Source: JAWPMV01 sp038527215 (GTDB taxonomy: Bacteria > Bacteroidota > Bacteroidia > J057). Taken from it: DNA of 15,563 nucleotides. This document shows positions 13,205 to 15,563 of this stretch, in pieces. The stretch spans positions 1 through 15,563 of the forward strand of contig JBCBGC010000165.1 of NCBI GenBank assembly GCA_038527215.1. The letters are read 5' to 3'. Positions within the stretch are counted from its first letter, which is position 1; the number at the start of each line of letters is the position of its first letter. Under the pieces are notes generated by a model, which was not told the DNA's origin, did no database searches, and was given only the letters and a program-made list of their open reading frames with translations. Both the position numbers and the translations under genes were made by a program.

Positions 13205-14986
13205 TTACATTTTTACCTTCCATAAAGCCTCGTAAGCCGGTAGGGTGTTCTCTTTTTGCTTGAGTTCCTTCAGGGCCTGCAAAAAGCCCTGGTTAAAGGC
13301 GTCTATTTTCATCATTTGGTACATCACATTCTCCACGCCTCCCCGATATTGGCGGCTATCATCTAATGATTTGGCATCGGTGGTAGCGGTCATGGAAAAG
13401 TATTTTGCCGGAGTTTTATAGCTCACACTGGGCGCAAAGCCGACGATGCTGATGCGGGGGTCCAGGCCTTCTGAATCAAAATTAAAGTTCATGTCTACGG
13501 TGACCGCCAGGACCATATCCACGCCTAACTCCCGTATCAATCGTTCACTGACATGATCGCTGGCAAAGGTGATGCTCATGTCTTTGACCAAATCTTCAAT
13601 AGAGGAAGACAGCATGCGTTTGGTTCCTCCTGCGCCCTTTTCGACAAAGGTACGCTCTACCTGATCCTTGATGCCCTTGGCGTAGCGGTATGAACGGGCG
13701 CCTACTACTTGCGGCAGCGGCATAATGTCCCACCCCATTTCCTGCTCCAACTTCCCTGCAAAGTTTTGGTACATCTGGTCAGCCAGTCGCTGCCAGGTCT
13801 GATCGGATAGCTCGGGGAACCATTTTCTGGTGGTGGTGGTCACCGTGGTGTAGGTACTGGAAGTAATGGTCACTTCCTCATCTTGCAGGTTGCCCCGCAC
13901 CACAAAAGAGGCGATTGCCACCTTTTTAGCCAGGTCCAATGGAGGCGAAGCATAAGGTCCGGCTTTATTGACGGCAAAGTTATATTCGCCCCTGGTCGTC
14001 AGGTTGATATCGACCCGGGTATTTTTGGTGCTGTCAAAGCCCATGGTGATCATATTTCCCTTAGACAAATCTCCCCCCACGCTGACAGGCGTCCAGTCCA
14101 TATAAGCACTGAGGGTCCGCAAGGCGCCGGCATCGGTCCCCTCTATCACTGTTTCTTTGACCCGGTTGACGATGAGAATATTGTTTTTGATAAAAGGGCT
14201 GGGAGAACCCTCGAAGTTCTTAAAAGCTTCTTTGGGAATGACCAACTGGTTCCGGGCTGGGGTTACAATGATATCGTACATCAACGGGGTACCTACCAGC
14301 TTACAGACCATTTGCACGTGCAGCTTTGAAGCAGGGTCCGCAGCCCCATTTTCCAGTTCAATGACTACATCCTCGGTGCCATCAATAAGTAAGTCGCTGC
14401 CTTTGGGTTTGCCATTGATGGATTTGATGGACAAAGGGGCCGCTGGACCTATTTCCAGGTCAATTTTGTCTCCGTTGCTGCTGGTGATCTGAATCTGCTT
14501 ATGGCCTCTTTTATCCGGAGAAAAGCCCTTAAAATAAGTTCCTACCCCTCCATAAACGATCTCCTGTCCATCCAGGGTCATTTTGCCATCGGTATTGCTC
14601 AGTCCCATGCCGTTGCGATTGGTAAAAGCCGCGTAGACTGCATCGCCACAGGTTTCCCAGCCGGGGGTTTTGGTGGGAAACCGCATGACGCCTTGTGGAT
14701 GAATATGGGCCTGATAGAAAATCGAAATAGAAGATGCGCCCAAATCTTTATTATTTCCGGCGGCGGCCGCGCCCCCGCCCAGGCCTTTTTGCACGGCCTT
14801 CATGGGGTTGAGCTTTTCTGCGGTCGACGGTTTGTGCACGTGCCCGCATTCGTACATCTCCAGGTTCACTTTCTTTTTAGGGACTTTGGCTTTGAGCTTA
14901 TCCTTGAAGGATTGGGCTGACAGGGCAGAAAAAATGAAACCTGACAGGAGCAGGGTGAGAAGGCTTAGTTGCGGTATCCGTTTCAT
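13205..14986 (-). CDS. Large secreted protein of unknown family
   Basis: A 593-residue exported protein that I do not recognise. The chosen start (ATG at 14986) gives a classic signal peptide: MKR, hydrophobic core to about residue 20, cleavage near SALSAQ (20-25). The open frame extends upstream to 15073, but that would put 29 basic, non-signal residues in front. After the signal comes a lysine-rich stretch (KDKLKAKVPKKK), then a segment with ECGHVH and, near residue 110, a second cysteine (ETCGD), a glycine/alanine-rich linker (GLGGGAAAAG), and a long beta-rich region (about 85-400) with many Thr/Val/Ile strands. A TSSTYTTVTTTTRKW run comes near 405. The last 180 residues look more helical and mixed, with a predicted beta segment MVLAVTVDMNFNF. 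No membrane span other than the signal is seen, so it is probably periplasmic or surface-located. Its leader holds a long inverted repeat. Function unknown. Confidence 0.75.
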   Translation of the reverse strand: MKRIPQLSLLTLLLSGFIFSALSAQSFKDKLKAKVPKKKVNLEMYECGHVHKPSTAEKLNPMKAVQKGLGGGAAAAGNNKDLGASSISIFYQAHIHPQGVMRFPTKTPGWETCGDAVYAAFTNRNGMGLSNTDGKMTLDGQEIVYGGVGTYFKGFSPDKRGHKQIQITSSNGDKIDLEIGPAAPLSIKSINGKPKGSDLLIDGTEDVVIELENGAADPASKLHVQMVCKLVGTPLMYDIIVTPARNQLVIPKEAFKNFEGSPSPFIKNNILIVNRVKETVIEGTDAGALRTLSAYMDWTPVSVGGDLSKGNMITMGFDSTKNTRVDINLTTRGEYNFAVNKAGPYASPPLDLAKKVAIASFVVRGNLQDEEVTITSSTYTTVTTTTRKWFPELSDQTWQRLADQMYQNFAGKLEQEMGWDIMPLPQVVGARSYRYAKGIKDQVERTFVEKGAGGTKRMLSSSIEDLVKDMSITFASDHVSERLIRELGVDMVLAVTVDMNFNFDSEGLDPRISIVGFAPSVSYKTPAKYFSMTATTDAKSLDDSRQYRGGVENVMYQMMKIDAFNQGFLQALKELKQKENTLPAYEALWKVKM

Positions 14987-15023
14987 TGCTTTAAGGATTT
15001 TGTAAGTGGAGCAGGCTTTCCTG

Positions 15024-15104
15024 AGGGTTAGCCTCAACCTTAAAGCATCAGGGGAAAGACCCACTCCAACCATATCTTTTCTTTAAGGTGGGTTGACTAA
15101 CCCT
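15024..15104 (-). repeat. Long imperfect inverted repeat in the leader of the unknown secreted-protein gene
   Basis: Outer arms AGGGTTAG (15024-15031) and CTAACCCT (15097-15104) and inner arms CCTTAAAG (15038-15045) and CTTTAAGG (15081-15088) are exact complements. TCAA/TTGA also pair between them, with small bulges, giving about 20 base pairs around a 35-nt loop. It begins 38 bp upstream of the ATG at 14986. The right arm also contains its own small hairpin GGGTT-GACT-AACCC (15090-15103), so two alternative folds are possible in the RNA. Confidence 0.5.
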
Positions 15105-15122
15105 TCAAAAGTCTGGCTTTGG

Positions 15123-15151
15123 CGGATCATTTTTGATCCGTAGAGCTACGG
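15123..15151. repeat. Two overlapping palindromes (CGGATCA... and CCGTA...)
   Basis: CGGATCA (15123-15129) pairs with TGATCCG (15134-15140) across TTTT. Its last three bases CCG also begin CCGTA (15138-15142), which pairs with TACGG (15147-15151) across GAGC. The two hairpins share bases, so only one can form fully at a time. They are the first members of the palindrome cluster. Confidence 0.55.
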
Positions 15152-15160
15152 AAAGTGATG

Positions 15161-15172
15161 CGTATGAATACG
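15161..15172. repeat. Short palindrome CGTATGAATACG
   Basis: CGTAT and ATACG flank GA, with CGTA/TACG able to close a TGAA tetraloop. It is weak alone but lies in register with the surrounding palindromes, and is followed by GGAAAAAGG. Confidence 0.35.
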
Positions 15173-15178
15173 GAAAAA

Positions 15179-15204
15179 GGGGTAACACGCCAGGCGTGTA
15201 CCCC
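15179..15204. repeat. Strong GC-rich hairpin in the palindrome cluster
   Basis: GGGGT (15179-15183) pairs with ACCCC (15200-15204) and ACACGCC (15185-15191) with GGCGTGT (15193-15199), leaving A15184 as a bulge and A15192 at the tip. With 12 pairs it is the most stable element in the cluster. It has no adjoining T tract on the plus strand; on the minus strand it is followed by CCTTTTTCC, a possible weak terminator tail. Confidence 0.55.
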
Positions 15205-15207
15205 CAT

Positions 15208-15223
15208 AGGTCTGGAAAGACCT
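15208..15223. repeat. Palindrome AGGTCT-GGAA-AGACCT
   Basis: A perfect 6-bp stem (15208-15213 with 15218-15223) closes a GGAA loop, which is a GNRA tetraloop if the plus strand is transcribed. It sits 3 bp from the strong GC-rich hairpin, so the two could stack coaxially in RNA. Confidence 0.45.
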
Positions 15224-15280
15224 TGTACTAAGATACGTTTTTCGCTTTTATCTAGCTTTTCTTTGGTCGGTTGAGAAAGA

Positions 15281-15306
15281 TGTAGCGGGATAATTTCGCC
15301 CCTACA
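15281..15306. repeat. Palindrome with TGTAG/CTACA ends overlapping the 3' end of a gene
   Basis: TGTAG (15281-15285) pairs with CTACA (15302-15306) and GGG (15287-15289) with CCC (15299-15301), with C15286 bulged and ATAATTTCG as loop. The right arm contains the TAG stop codon of the minus-strand gene that runs off the window. This resembles dispersed extragenic palindromes that insert at gene ends, or a terminator without a T tract. Confidence 0.45.
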
Positions 15307-15563
15307 AAACGGGTAGGTTTGTCCCAACTGCTTCCAAGGCGATCTGAACTTCCTGGTCGGATTCCCATTCCATGACCAGATCTATCTGAATGGACATGCG
15401 TTCATTTTCCTCATCGTAGGCCTGAATGGTTATTTCACCCGAAGAAGTGATATAGCTCTGTTGATTGGCCCCCAGGAAGGTGATGGAAATGCTGGATGAA
15501 GGCGGCTGATTCGGATCGAATTCAAACAACCTGCCTGCGGCCCATGGTTCCACAGCGGCATCA
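15302..15563 (-). CDS. C-terminal fragment of an unknown protein (possible beta-sandwich domain)
   Basis: The reading frame is open from the window end to the TAG at 15304-15302, so about 86 C-terminal residues are present and the true start lies outside; the GTG at 15553 is probably internal. The sequence alternates polar and hydrophobic residues (SSSISITFLG, SGEITIQAYDEENERMSI, IDLVMEW, VQIALEAV), which predicts a beta-sandwich. The SGxITIxxYDxENxRMS pattern is like that in small secreted Bacteroidota lipoproteins (DUF6252-like), but the match is from memory and weak. The final residues GTNLPVL and the stop codon are encoded next to and inside a palindromic repeat. It is followed by the 315-bp palindrome-rich gap and then the unknown secreted-protein gene on the same strand. 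Confidence 0.6.
   Translation of the reverse strand, partial: DAAVEPWAAGRLFEFDPNQPPSSSISITFLGANQQSYITSSGEITIQAYDEENERMSIQIDLVMEWESDQEVQIALEAVGTNLPVL

Larger units (their letters stand above)
14987..15301. other. 315-bp non-coding gap filled with inverted repeats
   Basis: Between two co-directional minus-strand genes, this gap holds one long imperfect inverted repeat (15024-15104) and at least six short palindromes from 15123 to 15306, described separately. Open frames reading through it (for example minus strand 15327-15127) overlap the palindromes and the neighbouring gene, lack recognisable domains and are judged spurious. No tRNA, rRNA or other known RNA was recognised. A promoter for the gene at 14986 is expected here but no clear -7/-33 pair was found. 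Confidence 0.6.

Noticed and set aside
13883..14920. Three plus-strand frames of 111-148 codons opposite the unknown secreted protein
   Set aside because: They are short, overlap each other and lack signals or motifs, whereas the minus strand has one continuous 593-codon frame with a signal peptide.
14987..15073. 29-codon N-terminal extension of the unknown secreted protein (ATG at 15073)
   Set aside because: It would place basic, non-hydrophobic residues before a well-formed signal peptide and would run through the long inverted repeat; the ATG at 14986 is preferred.
15123..15223. CRISPR array
   Set aside because: The palindromes differ from one another in sequence and spacing; there are no repeated identical units or unique spacers and no cas genes.
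15127..15327. 66-codon open frame on the minus strand inside the palindrome cluster
   Set aside because: It reads through five palindromes and overlaps the end of the neighbouring gene, has no signal peptide or domain, and its composition is explained by the repeats.

Overview
The window looks like a chromosomal segment of a Bacteroidota bacterium, probably close to Saprospiraceae/Lewinella. This is inferred from gene content and not confirmed by any search. Supporting signs are the ECF sigma factor followed by a membrane protein with VPEGYF repeats and a Spy-like helical protein, the outer-membrane export lipoprotein with a C-terminal membrane helix, secreted proteins of unknown family, a good match to the Bacteroidota -7 promoter box (TAnnTTTG), and few recognisable Shine-Dalgarno sequences.

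Layout. (1) Positions 1-337 (+) hold the C-terminal end of an AEC-family permease. (2) Positions 465-2339 (-) hold a three-gene regulatory operon: ECF sigma factor, probable anti-sigma membrane protein, small periplasmic Spy/CpxP-like protein. Terminator-like hairpins at 354-416 lie between it and the permease. (3) A 221-bp divergent region leads to a tight (+) polysaccharide export operon at 2561-9253. Its genes are a Wzz-type co-polymerase with a degenerate BY-kinase domain, a Wza-type lipoprotein, a second and more degenerate Wzz-type protein, and a Wzx-type flippase. Intergenic gaps are 7 nt, 3 nt and an ATGA overlap. No glycosyltransferase or polymerase gene is present, so these must lie elsewhere. 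(4) Positions 9383-12117 (+) hold two adjacent genes with twin-arginine signals: a HisC-like PLP aminotransferase and a flavin amine oxidase. (5) Positions 12158-13135 (+) encode a secreted protein ending in a Hint (hedgehog/intein) domain, with its own -7-type promoter box. (6) A 28-bp perfect palindrome lies in the convergent gap. (7) On the minus strand, positions 13205-14986 encode a large secreted protein of unknown family. A 315-bp gap packed with palindromes separates it from the 3' end of another minus-strand gene that runs off the window.

How the parts may work together. The Wzz/Wza/Wzz/Wzx set would flip, regulate and export a surface polysaccharide. Both Wzz proteins have lost residues needed for tyrosine-kinase catalysis, so control by the usual phosphorylation cycle is unlikely here. 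The divergent sigma/anti-sigma operon could control envelope or polysaccharide genes, but nothing in the sequence proves that link. The Tat pair suggests periplasmic oxidation or transamination of an amino compound. The most unusual points are the two pseudokinase co-polymerases flanking Wza, the Tat-exported PLP enzyme, the Hint protein with N-terminal but not C-terminal processing residues, and the palindrome cluster at 15024-15306.
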